Under the pieces are notes generated by a model. It was given only the letters and a program-made list of their open reading frames with translations. It ran no database searches and was not told the origin of the DNA. DNA of 20,225 nucleotides from JAGPIS01 sp964635545 (GTDB lineage: Bacteria > Bacteroidota > Bacteroidia > Bacteroidales > Marinilabiliaceae), in contig CAZWOA010000061.1 of NCBI GenBank assembly GCA_964635545.1, positions 1 through 20,225 on the forward strand, read 5' to 3'. This document shows positions 8,240 to 15,617 of this stretch, piece by piece; the stretch's first letter is position 1, and each line of letters opens with the position of its first letter. The translations under genes and the position numbers were made by a program.

Positions 8240-8907
8240 CAGAACTCCTCAATAACAATATGGCTCTTATCAATACCGAGAGAAGTCAATGCCTCGCCCA
8301 CCGCCTTCATCATAGGCCTAGGGCCACATAAGTAATAAAACTTAAGTTTATCATCAGCATATTTCTGAATCAACTGAGCAGTTACATAACCATGTTCATA
8401 ACCGGGCTTACTCTCTTCAGAAAGAACATTAATAAAATTATTGCCAAGAAGTTTTGAAAAATAATCTTTCATAATTATGTCACCCTCAGTTTTATTGGCA
8501 AATATTAGTTTATTACCGTTCACCTTACCGCTTCGCTCAAGGTTCTTAAGAATTGCCAGAAATGGAGTTATACCGGCGCCACCGGCTATAAAAATGCCGT
8601 CGCCACAGTAACGAATACTACCAAACGGCTTATGTAACAATACATTATCACCCGCCTTTGATTTTAGAAGTTCATTGGTAACTCTATTACGCTGCGGATA
8701 AGTTTTAATAACAAACTCCACAACATCATCTTCGGGAAGTGACACAAAGGTAAATGCGCTCAACTTGTCATCCCAACCGGGTTTATCTACTGCTATATCA
8801 GCAGCCTGACCCGGCTCATAGGTATAATCTACAGGTTTTTCTACTGTTAGATGGAGTACATCATGTGTTAGATGCTCTATCGAAATAACTTTAACTTTAT
8901 TTGCCAT
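8239..8907 (-). CDS. FNR-family FAD/NAD(P)H oxidoreductase (flavodoxin/ferredoxin reductase-like)
   Basis: This compact 222-residue protein of the ferredoxin-NADP reductase superfamily has no fused iron-sulfur or globin domain. The N-terminal flavin-binding barrel contains the YEPGQAADI strand (30-38) and LSAFTFVSLPED (49-60) at the position of the usual RxY(S/T) FAD motif; the canonical arginine is not seen there. The nucleotide-binding half has FIAGGAGITPFLAIL (106-120) and YLCGPRPMMKAVGEAL (192-207). The chain ends in an aromatic residue (IEEF), as many FNRs do. It should pass electrons between NAD(P)H and a small carrier or act as a flavin reductase; the partner is unknown. It is the first gene of a three-gene minus-strand unit with the pteridine reductase and FolB-FolK, and its stop overlaps the next start. 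It is divergent from the AhpD-like gene across 129 bp. Confidence 0.85.
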   Translation of the reverse strand: MANKVKVISIEHLTHDVLHLTVEKPVDYTYEPGQAADIAVDKPGWDDKLSAFTFVSLPEDDVVEFVIKTYPQRNRVTNELLKSKAGDNVLLHKPFGSIRYCGDGIFIAGGAGITPFLAILKNLERSGKVNGNKLIFANKTEGDIIMKDYFSKLLGNNFINVLSEESKPGYEHGYVTAQLIQKYADDKLKFYYLCGPRPMMKAVGEALTSLGIDKSHIVIEEF

Positions 8908-8985
8908 AGCATTGAGGTTTTAATTAAAAATCATCTCTAATTTTTAAACTATTAAAAGTGCTGATTGTTCATAGGTTGTATAAAA

Positions 8986-9003
8986 GATGATCTATAAATC
9001 ATC
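8986..9003. promoter_or_regulatory. Perfect dyad in the divergent promoter region (possible operator)
   Basis: GATGAT-CTATAA-ATCATC is a perfect 6-bp inverted repeat around a 6-bp AT-rich spacer, in the 129-bp gap between the divergent FNR-like and AhpD-like genes. It is 33 bp upstream of the AhpD-like ATG. The position suits a dimeric regulator controlling one or both redox genes, but short dyads also arise by chance in AT-rich DNA. No regulator gene is adjacent. Confidence 0.35.
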
Positions 9004-9036
9004 AAAATAAAGTTTTATTAATAAAATACAATCATT

Positions 9037-9474
9037 ATGTCAAAAAGGATAGATTTAGGTAAAGTGTCCCCCGAAGCATACGAAGCAATGATAGGACTTG
9101 AAAAATATCTTGCAAAAACCGGGCTTGACCATAAACTTTATGAGCTTATAAAAACCAGAGCATCACAAATCAACGGATGCGCATTCTGCCTCAATATGCA
9201 CACACGCGACGCAATAAAAATAGGTGAGACGCCTCAACGCCTATTCCTCTTAAACGCATGGCGCGAGACCGAACTTTTCAGTGATAAAGAGAGAGCAGCA
9301 TTGGCACTCACCGAAGCACTCACCTTAGTATCGGTCAACCAGGTGCCCGATGATGTTTATAATGAAGCAGCAACGCTATTCTCCGAGAAAGAGCTTTCGG
9401 CAATAATAATGGCAATAGTTGCCATAAACGGATGGAACCGAATCGCTATTGCAACTCACAAACCATTAGATTAA
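9037..9474 (+). CDS. AhpD-like carboxymuconolactone decarboxylase family protein (alkylhydroperoxidase)
   Basis: This 145-residue, all-helical protein has the AhpD core signature INGCAFCLNMHTRDAIKIGE (46-65). The CxxC pair (Cys48, Cys51) and His55 form the redox-active site of AhpD-type peroxidases in the CMD family (PF02627). The thiol pair argues for peroxidase or disulfide-reductase activity rather than true carboxymuconolactone decarboxylation. Electrons in other bacteria come from lipoamide or thioredoxin-type donors; none is adjacent here. It stands alone on the plus strand, divergent from an NAD(P)H-flavin reductase gene, so a shared redox stress response is possible. The terminator at 9506-9540 follows its stop. 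Start ATG 9037 gives the usual short N-terminus before the first helix. Confidence 0.9.
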   Translation: MSKRIDLGKVSPEAYEAMIGLEKYLAKTGLDHKLYELIKTRASQINGCAFCLNMHTRDAIKIGETPQRLFLLNAWRETELFSDKERAALALTEALTLVSVNQVPDDVYNEAATLFSEKELSAIIMAIVAINGWNRIAIATHKPLD

Positions 9475-9505
9475 CATCAATAATTAAGAAAGAGATAAAT
9501 ACAAA

Positions 9506-9540
9506 AAGGGCTGCATCTAACCATAACAGATACAGCCCTT
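9506..9540. terminator. Bidirectional intrinsic terminator between convergent genes
   Basis: The arms AAGGGCTGCATCT (9506-9518) and AGATACAGCCCTT (9528-9540) pair over 13 positions with one mismatch around a 9-base loop. Read on the minus strand the stem is followed by CTTTTTGTATTT-like sequence (T-rich), and the hairpin starts 20 bp after the GHL10-like stop codon. On the plus strand it lies 31 bp after the AhpD-like stop. It therefore probably ends both transcripts. Confidence 0.85.
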
Positions 9541-9560
9541 AGTGAATTATTTATTAGAAA

Positions 9561-10670
9561 TTACTCATTTACCCATATCGCCTTTTTAAATGCAGCCCAA
9601 TGTTCGGGAGTCATTCTTTCGGGAGTAAATAGGCATATACCGGCGGCACCATTTTTCATCGACTCCTCAATGGCAGCACCAATTTCATCGGGCATTAAAC
9701 CATGATTTTCAGGGTCGGGCTCCACAGTTTTCTTTGCAGGATCGGGACAAATAAACAAACCGCTATATAGAGGTTTCTGATTACCAAGAGCTTCAACACC
9801 CTCTTTAACCATTGCACCTACCCAGTGGGTATCTTCAAGATAAAAGTCATTATAGTTCATAGGGAACACCATATCAATATCCCATTTTTCCCATTGCTGG
9901 CGCACAATCTTTTCGGCCACCGAATGGGGACCGGGGAAAACAGCTGCTGTAATCTGTTTGTTTTTAGAATGAACATCGTGAGACAAACGAGCTACCAGAT
10001 TGGTAATCAAATCATAACGAAACTGCTTCCACTCCTGCACAGCCGAAGGATCTTCAACCGTTTTAATATCAATGCCGGTAAGTTCCTTAAAATCGTGCAC
10101 ACAACTGTCGCAATAGCAATAGTCAAACTGCGGATATTCGCGATCCATCACTAAGCCATACTTATCCCACAGGCCACGGGCAAGGATAACATCAGGATAT
10201 CGGATATAATCGAGGTGAACACCGTCTATTTCAGGCACTTCGACTACAGCCATATACATATTGCTTAAAAATTGATATACCTCTTCACGGTTGGGGCAAA
10301 GGAACTTATAGTAATCAACATAAGCCGGTTTATCGAGAGCCGACTCACCAAGGCCGTTCACAGCATACGACTCAGCCGAAAGTCCTTCCTGCAAGCTCTG
10401 CGCCATAGTTGGTATCCAGGCATGAAACTCAAGTCCGGCCTCCTTGGCTATTTTTCCTACACGCGAATATGTAGCCGGATTATGACCGCCCTGATACAAA
10501 AGACCGTCGATGCCATTGGTTTTCCACTCTTTAAATTGAGTCATCAATTCGGTATCGGTAGCACTTCCCGGTCCTGATGACCATGCATAAACTTTAATTT
10601 TTGATGATGGTTTTTGACAGCCACTAATCAATAACATCAGAAGCATTAAAACTGATAAAATCTTTCTCAT
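9561..10670 (-). CDS. Lipoprotein with GHL10-like glycoside-hydrolase-type barrel
   Basis: This 369-residue protein begins with a lipoprotein signal: MRK, a hydrophobic core, then the lipobox LISGC with Cys18 as the lipidated residue. The residues after Cys18 (QKPSSK) lack the acidic stretch associated with surface export in some Bacteroidota, so a periplasm-facing anchor is possible. The body looks like a TIM barrel of the family-10-like hypothetical glycoside hydrolase group (PF02638/GHL10 type), with GVHLDYIRYP (150-159), VFPGPH (244-249) and DMVFPMNYND (266-275). The Asp154 and Arg157 region is the usual conserved active-site strand. A cysteine cluster, YCYCDSC (184-190), follows. The substrate is unknown; the group's activity is largely predicted. 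It is monocistronic by position: the terminator is 20 bp downstream and there is a 166-bp gap upstream to the kinase gene. Confidence 0.82.
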   Translation of the reverse strand: MRKILSVLMLLMLLISGCQKPSSKIKVYAWSSGPGSATDTELMTQFKEWKTNGIDGLLYQGGHNPATYSRVGKIAKEAGLEFHAWIPTMAQSLQEGLSAESYAVNGLGESALDKPAYVDYYKFLCPNREEVYQFLSNMYMAVVEVPEIDGVHLDYIRYPDVILARGLWDKYGLVMDREYPQFDYCYCDSCVHDFKELTGIDIKTVEDPSAVQEWKQFRYDLITNLVARLSHDVHSKNKQITAAVFPGPHSVAEKIVRQQWEKWDIDMVFPMNYNDFYLEDTHWVGAMVKEGVEALGNQKPLYSGLFICPDPAKKTVEPDPENHGLMPDEIGAAIEESMKNGAAGICLFTPERMTPEHWAAFKKAIWVNE

Positions 10671-10788
10671 AACGGGATATTTTAAAATTCATAAAACTTC
10701 AATAAAAATAGCCTATTTAAAGCAAAAAACATAGTGATGTATTTTAATCAAGCACATTTAATTTTATAAAATCCTCATATACATGAAG

Positions 10789-10814
10789 AAACAGTTTATT
10801 TTGATAATCTGTTT
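10789..10814. terminator. Hairpin after the phoR-like gene, probable end of the phosphate operon
   Basis: The arms AAACAGTTTAT (10789-10799) and ATAATCTGTTT (10804-10814) pair over 11 positions with one mismatch and a 4-base loop. It starts 22 bp after the histidine kinase stop on the minus strand. The strongest T-run (TTTGATTTTTG) is on the plus-strand side, although both neighbouring genes run on the minus strand. As a minus-strand terminator it is therefore imperfect. Confidence 0.5.
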
Positions 10815-10836
10815 TTTGATTTTTGAAGATCACACG

Positions 10837-12555
10837 TTACGATACATCATAGGGCAGACTAAAAATGAATTGCAGACCGCCACCTTCACGGTTCCTAACC
10901 ATAATATCGCCACCGTGCACCGCCACAATATTGCGCACTATAGATAAACCAAGGCCGGAGCCACCACTGGTGCGAGTGCGCCCCTCGCCCACTCTGTAGA
11001 AACGGTCGAAAATACGGTTAAGATGATAGGCCGGTGAAATACCAGGGCCATTATCAGAAAAAGAGAAATAGGCTTTTCCATTCATTAACTCCTTCATACT
11101 TATAACAATCACCACGCCACGACCGGCATGTAAAATTGCATTTTCGGTAAGATTTCGCAACATGGAGTAGATAAGATTCTCGTTACCACGAACAATAATT
11201 TTATCAGGAAGTTCGATATGAAATTCAACATCATTATCGGCAATAAGCTCACTCAAATCGCTCTTTACATGCTGTGCCACAGAAGATACCGAAACAGAAC
11301 CAAAAACAAATCCTTCGGGATTATCTGATATTTTTGATAGCAGACTCATATCGGAAATCAACTCCGACAACCGCTGCGACTGAACATAAGCGCGCCTAAG
11401 ATAATCCTTATACTTCGATTCATCTACCGATTCATTGAGCAGTATTTCGAGAAAACCACGAATGCTGGTTACCGGAGTGCGTAACTCATGCGCTATGTTA
11501 CCAGTCATCTCGGTCTTCAATTTACGGGTAGTCTCCTTAGCAGTAATATCTATTAAGATAAATTCATAACTCTTATCGTCAAATAGATTTACCCTAAGCG
11601 TAAACTCCTTTCCCTGATATAAAAACCGTTGCTCGTAGAAATTCTCGTGCACACGCTGCTCCAGAAAGCTAAATACATTAGTAAAAGGCTCCTCCCTGGT
11701 GATAGGTTGGCCTACAATAAGTGCACTATCAGAAATAATATTATAATAATGCAGAAACAGACCATTATAAAAAGCCACCCTGCCATCGGAATAGAAAAAG
11801 CATACACCTTCGGCCGACGATTGAATATGGAGCATCAACTTCTCGCGTTCGTGCTTAAGTTTATTTTGGTTCTTCCTGATTTTCTGTATGTTATCTACCA
11901 GCCTCTGCCCTATTTCACCCAGTTCATCATCGGGGAAAATAGGTTTTGTTTCATCCTGGTTGCTATTGGAAGAGAGTAAAATTGAGAAATCGCGAAGGTT
12001 ACGAACCGATTTACCAAAATGGCTTGCAACATAATAAATCATCCCAACACCAATCAAAAATACCACAATCATAAAATAGAGAAAGGCATTGTCGGGCTCA
12101 ATAAAAGTATGTATCGAACTATCATTGGGTAGAGCCAGCCTCACTATAGTTCCATCTCCACTATTTTTGGCATAATAGAGATAAGTAATATTATTTGAAG
12201 ATGAAGTGCGTACATTCGAGCCACTGCCATCCCTGATAGCCTGAATTATCTCCGGACGATTGGAGTGATTCTCTGAAATAGAAGTTAGTGCATTATCATA
12301 CAACAACTTACCATCTTTTTCAATGATGGTTATTCTGATTTTTTCGGGAAACAGAGATATGAGTTTTTCTGAATTTTGATTCCAGCCATCTTTAGCAATC
12401 TGCTTAGAAATAACCATTGCATACACATCCAAGCGCTCTTTCAACATAGAATCACGCCTGATTTTTGCATCATAATTTTCGTAAACTACAATACCGGCTG
12501 CAAACAGTCCAAAAATAATAAGAAAGCTTATTATAAGTTTACTTCGAAAACTCAT
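10837..12555 (-). CDS. phoR: PhoR-type membrane sensor histidine kinase
   Basis: This 572-residue kinase probably autophosphorylates and phosphorylates the PhoB-like regulator encoded just upstream. Membrane helices lie at about residues 8-25 and 156-176, enclosing an extracytoplasmic region of about 130 residues. A HAMP-like linker (177-230), a coiled-coil segment (225-245) and a PAS-like domain (about 245-340) follow. The dimerisation/phosphoacceptor H-box is AHELRTPVTSIRGF (355-368) with His356. The ATPase domain has the N-box NLTENAILHA (468-477), the G1 box DNGPG (501-505), the F-box region (IFDRFYRVGEGRTR) and the G2 box GSGLGLSIVRN (532-542). Assignment to PhoR rests on its place as the last gene of the pst-phoU-phoB run. 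The large outer domain is unlike E. coli PhoR and closer in layout to the Bacillus type. Start ATG 12555 leads straight into the first helix. Confidence 0.88.
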   Translation of the reverse strand: MSFRSKLIISFLIIFGLFAAGIVVYENYDAKIRRDSMLKERLDVYAMVISKQIAKDGWNQNSEKLISLFPEKIRITIIEKDGKLLYDNALTSISENHSNRPEIIQAIRDGSGSNVRTSSSNNITYLYYAKNSGDGTIVRLALPNDSSIHTFIEPDNAFLYFMIVVFLIGVGMIYYVASHFGKSVRNLRDFSILLSSNSNQDETKPIFPDDELGEIGQRLVDNIQKIRKNQNKLKHEREKLMLHIQSSAEGVCFFYSDGRVAFYNGLFLHYYNIISDSALIVGQPITREEPFTNVFSFLEQRVHENFYEQRFLYQGKEFTLRVNLFDDKSYEFILIDITAKETTRKLKTEMTGNIAHELRTPVTSIRGFLEILLNESVDESKYKDYLRRAYVQSQRLSELISDMSLLSKISDNPEGFVFGSVSVSSVAQHVKSDLSELIADNDVEFHIELPDKIIVRGNENLIYSMLRNLTENAILHAGRGVVIVISMKELMNGKAYFSFSDNGPGISPAYHLNRIFDRFYRVGEGRTRTSGGSGLGLSIVRNIVAVHGGDIMVRNREGGGLQFIFSLPYDVS

Positions 12556-12590
12556 ATACTATAATTTCAATTAACTACATAACTAGAACT

Positions 12591-13274
12591 CTATTCATCA
12601 ACATTAAACCGATAGCCATACCCCGTGCGACTGGTGATAAAACGACCCTTATCGCCCATTTTTTTCCTAAGCCTGTTGATATGCACATCCACGGTACGTT
12701 CGGTGATAAAAGTAGAGTCGTTCCACACAAGGTCAATCATCTCTGGGCGCGAAAAGACCCTATTCTGATTACCAATCAGCAAAGCCAGAATACCGAACTC
12801 AGTTTTGGTGAGCGCAATAGGATTACCATCAATCCACACCTCCTTCTGCTGAAAATCTACCTTAATGCCATTTACCTCACACACAGCATCTTCGCTGCTA
12901 TTATTGGCAGTTTCAACCCTTTTAAGAACCGCCTTTACACGAGCAGAAACCTCATTAAGTGAAAAAGGTTTGGAAATATAATCATCGGCACCCACGGCAA
13001 ATCCGGTTAACATATCATTCTCTGTATCTTTAGCTGTAAGGTAAACAATAGGGATATTATTACCATCTTTACGCAGCTTTTCGGCCATTTTATAGCCCGA
13101 GATACCACCCATCATCACATCGAGAATGATTAGAGACACATCAGAATTCAAGGTAGCCAGAGCCTCTTCGGCAGAATTGGCAGTAATCACCTCATAACCA
13201 TCACCTTCCAGCTTAAACATCAATATTTCACATATATCGGGCTCATCATCAACAACAAGAATTTTGTGTCGCAT
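12591..13274 (-). CDS. phoB: OmpR/PhoB-family response regulator
   Basis: This 227-residue regulator has a receiver domain (1-120) with the acidic pocket Asp9/Asp10, the phosphoacceptor Asp52 (IILDVMM), Thr80 and Lys102 (SKPFS). A winged-helix DNA-binding domain follows (about 130-226), with ALTKTEFGILALL, the recognition-helix region ERTVDVHINRLRKKMG, and TGYGYRF near the end. It should activate phosphate-starvation genes when phosphorylated by the adjacent kinase. The start was set at ATG 13274 (MRHKILVVDDEP), because an in-frame TTG two codons earlier adds nothing typical. It begins 10 bp after the PhoU stop and ends 35 bp before the kinase start, so it belongs to the same operon. The phoB name is from context; sequence alone gives the subfamily. 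Confidence 0.88.
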   Translation of the reverse strand: MRHKILVVDDEPDICEILMFKLEGDGYEVITANSAEEALATLNSDVSLIILDVMMGGISGYKMAEKLRKDGNNIPIVYLTAKDTENDMLTGFAVGADDYISKPFSLNEVSARVKAVLKRVETANNSSEDAVCEVNGIKVDFQQKEVWIDGNPIALTKTEFGILALLIGNQNRVFSRPEMIDLVWNDSTFITERTVDVHINRLRKKMGDKGRFITSRTGYGYRFNVDE

Positions 13275-13284
13275 AATCAATATT

Positions 13285-13977
13285 TTAGCTATTTACATCA
13301 CCTTTGGCATCATCACTATTATTACTGTGTTTCAACACCTTGGCATCAATATAAAATACAATCTCCTCCACTATATTGTTGCAATGGTCGCCAATACGTT
13401 CAATTTTTCTCACTATCAGCAGCAGTTTCAAAGCCACCCTGGCATCATTGGGATTGATTTTCAAGTGCTTCTCGAGAATATCTATTGCATTATGGTACAA
13501 CTCATCCACCTCGTCATCCTTCTGCATAATGCGGCCCGCCAGGCGAGTATTTTCACTCTCGAGAGCAGCCAAACTATCGGAAAGCATCGACATAACGGTA
13601 TCCAACATCTTGTCAATCTGCAACTTCTCAACAAGTTCGGCAGGCATTGAGCTATGAGTATCAGAAACTGCAAAACGGGCAATTCCCTCGGCAAAATCGC
13701 CAATACGCTCCAGTGTTGCGCTTATTTTAATGAGCGACAGCACAAGGCGTAAATCCACAGCCACAGGCGCATAGAGAGCTATATAATTTTCACAGTCACT
13801 CTCAATCTTAAGCTCAAACGTGTCAACCCGCTTTTCGCGGCTCAGCACCTCAAGTGCCAGTTCCTTATCGCCCGTGAGCAGTGCCTCTTTTGACTTACCA
13901 AGTTGCGAGAGCACAAGGTACCACATCTGGCTTACCTCCTCCTTTAGCAAAGTAAGCTCTTTTTCGGTATGTTTCAT
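13285..13977 (-). CDS. phoU: PhoU, phosphate signalling/transport regulator
   Basis: PhoU couples the activity of the PstSCAB transporter to the PhoR kinase at the cytoplasmic face of the membrane and damps Pho expression when phosphate is plentiful. The 230-residue product has the normal length and the expected duplication of two three-helix halves. Each half carries the metal-binding type motif ERIGD (residues 90-94 and 193-197). The last 15 residues are a polar tail (KHSNNSDDAKGD). The start was placed at ATG 13977 (MKHTEKELTLLKEE), which begins at the usual first helix. A TTG further upstream would add nine residues without support. It lies 30 bp after pstB and 10 bp before the regulator gene. 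Confidence 0.93.
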   Translation of the reverse strand: MKHTEKELTLLKEEVSQMWYLVLSQLGKSKEALLTGDKELALEVLSREKRVDTFELKIESDCENYIALYAPVAVDLRLVLSLIKISATLERIGDFAEGIARFAVSDTHSSMPAELVEKLQIDKMLDTVMSMLSDSLAALESENTRLAGRIMQKDDEVDELYHNAIDILEKHLKINPNDARVALKLLLIVRKIERIGDHCNNIVEEIVFYIDAKVLKHSNNSDDAKGDVNS

Positions 13978-14007
13978 AATTATATCAGTTTTTTTAGCAT
14001 TCAATAA

Positions 14008-14754
14008 TTATCCGAACCTTCCGGTTATATAGTTCTGAGTTTCAACGTGAAGCGGATTAGTAAAAATCTTTTTTGTATCATTAAATTCAACCAACCTGCC
14101 TAACATAAAAAACCCGGTTTTATCACTCACCCTTGCAGCTTGTTGCATATTATGAGTAACAATCATAATAGAATAACTCTCCTTTAAATTGTGTATTAGT
14201 TCCTCAATTTTTGAAGTAGAAATGGGGTCGAGAGCCGATGCCGGCTCATCCATAAGCAGCACCGACGGCTTTATGGCCAGAGCCCTTGCTATACAAAGCC
14301 GCTGTTGCTGACCGCCAGAAAGGGCAAACGCCGACTTCTTGAGTTTATCCTTCACCTCGTGCCACAGGGCAGCACCACGAAGCGACTCCTCCACACGCTC
14401 ATCAACAATCTTCTTATCGTTAATACCATTGACTCTCAATCCGTAAGCCACATTTTCGAAGATTGATTTTGGAAACGGATTGGGTTTCTGAAAAACCATT
14501 CCCACACGTTTACGCAAATCATCAACATTAATAGACTTATCATAAACATCAAAATCATCAACCAAGCAACGGCCGGTTAAACGAGTGCCGGGTATCATAT
14601 CATTCATCCGGTTGAAAAGCCTCAGGAAAGTTGACTTACCGCATCCCGAGGGACCAATAAGAGCCGTAACGCTATTTTTATCCATCATTAAGTTAATTCC
14701 TTTAAGTGCATGAAAATCACCATAATAGAAATTAACATCTTCTGCTATTATCAT
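14008..14754 (-). CDS. pstB: PstB, ATPase of the phosphate ABC transporter
   Basis: This is the cytoplasmic ATP-hydrolysing subunit of the high-affinity phosphate importer. The 248-residue protein has every ABC motif: Walker A GPSGCGKST (34-42), Q-loop Gln89 in VFQKPNPFP, the ABC signature LSGGQQQR (145-152), Walker B VLLMDEP (165-171) and switch His201. The phrase MVFQKPNPFPKSIFENVAYG is highly typical of PstB. The start was set at ATG 14754, two bases after the PstA stop (14757-14759). An upstream TTG overlapping that stop is less likely. Its place between pstA and phoU is standard, and no lesion is visible. Confidence 0.96.
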   Translation of the reverse strand: MIIAEDVNFYYGDFHALKGINLMMDKNSVTALIGPSGCGKSTFLRLFNRMNDMIPGTRLTGRCLVDDFDVYDKSINVDDLRKRVGMVFQKPNPFPKSIFENVAYGLRVNGINDKKIVDERVEESLRGAALWHEVKDKLKKSAFALSGGQQQRLCIARALAIKPSVLLMDEPASALDPISTSKIEELIHNLKESYSIMIVTHNMQQAARVSDKTGFFMLGRLVEFNDTKKIFTNPLHVETQNYITGRFG

Positions 14755-14756
14755 AA

Positions 14757-15617
14757 TCAATTAGTTTTTACCTTTTTACCAAAATAGTGTCTTACCGCAC
14801 CGGCAAGCACATTCATCAACAACACAATAACTATAAGCACCAAAGCAGTGCCATAGGCTATGGGGCGCGACGCCTCGATATCGGTGCCACTGGTAGCTAT
14901 TACATATAAGTGGTAGGGCAGCGCCATCACCTGGTCGAAAATGCTTTGTGGCAGTTTGGGCAGAAAATAGGCAGCAGCCGTGAACAGAATGGGAGCCGTT
15001 TCGCCCGATACACGCCCGATTGACAAAATCAAGCCGGTAATGATATTGGGAAACGCCATGGGCAGCACTACCCTGACGATAGTTTGCAACTTGGTGGCAC
15101 CCAATGCAAGACTGGCCATGCGGTAAGTATCGGGAATTGCTTTCAAAGCCTCTTCGGTAGTGCGAATAACTACCGGCAGAGCAAGTAGACCTAAAGTAAA
15201 TGAACCTGCAATAATTGAATCGCCCCAGCCTAAAGTATTCACAAACAGCGACATACCAAACAGACCAAACACAATGGATGGAATGCCGCTTAAGTTATTG
15301 GTCATCACACGAATAAACCTCACCATGCTACCATTACCGGCATATTCGGATGTATAAATAGCCGACATAACCCCCAGCGGAAATGCAACCACCATACTAC
15401 CCACCACCAGACACATAGTTCCAACGATAGCAGGAAAAATACCACCTGCGGTCATTCCGTTGGAAGGCGCCTCCGTTAGAAACTCCCAGCTTATAACTCC
15501 TATGCCGTTCCACACCACAAAACCCAGTATCCAAAGCAGTAACGACAGCACCATAATGCCCAGCAGTCGAAAAATCCAGAAGAAAATATTTTGGCTCGTT
15601 CTTTTATTCATCATCAT
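14757..15617 (-). CDS. pstA: PstA, permease subunit of the phosphate ABC transporter
   Basis: This 286-residue permease pairs with PstC to form the membrane channel. About six hydrophobic helices are seen, starting at residues 11-38 and 62-87 and ending at 255-275. PSIVFGLFGMSLF (113-125) and the cytoplasmic EAA coupling loop MASLALGATKLQTIVRVVLP (167-186), which docks on PstB, are typical of PstA. Three ATGs stand in a row (15617, 15614, 15611). The first overlaps the PstC stop by four bases (ATGA), a classic translational coupling that should keep the two permease subunits in balance. Unlike PstC in this operon, it carries no extra domain. Confidence 0.95.
   Translation of the reverse strand: MMMNKRTSQNIFFWIFRLLGIMVLSLLLWILGFVVWNGIGVISWEFLTEAPSNGMTAGGIFPAIVGTMCLVVGSMVVAFPLGVMSAIYTSEYAGNGSMVRFIRVMTNNLSGIPSIVFGLFGMSLFVNTLGWGDSIIAGSFTLGLLALPVVIRTTEEALKAIPDTYRMASLALGATKLQTIVRVVLPMAFPNIITGLILSIGRVSGETAPILFTAAAYFLPKLPQSIFDQVMALPYHLYVIATSGTDIEASRPIAYGTALVLIVIVLLMNVLAGAVRHYFGKKVKTN

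Noticed and set aside
13978..14004. PhoU start at TTG 14004, adding nine residues.
   Set aside because: The ATG at 13977 begins at the standard first PhoU helix, and the extension adds no recognisable element.
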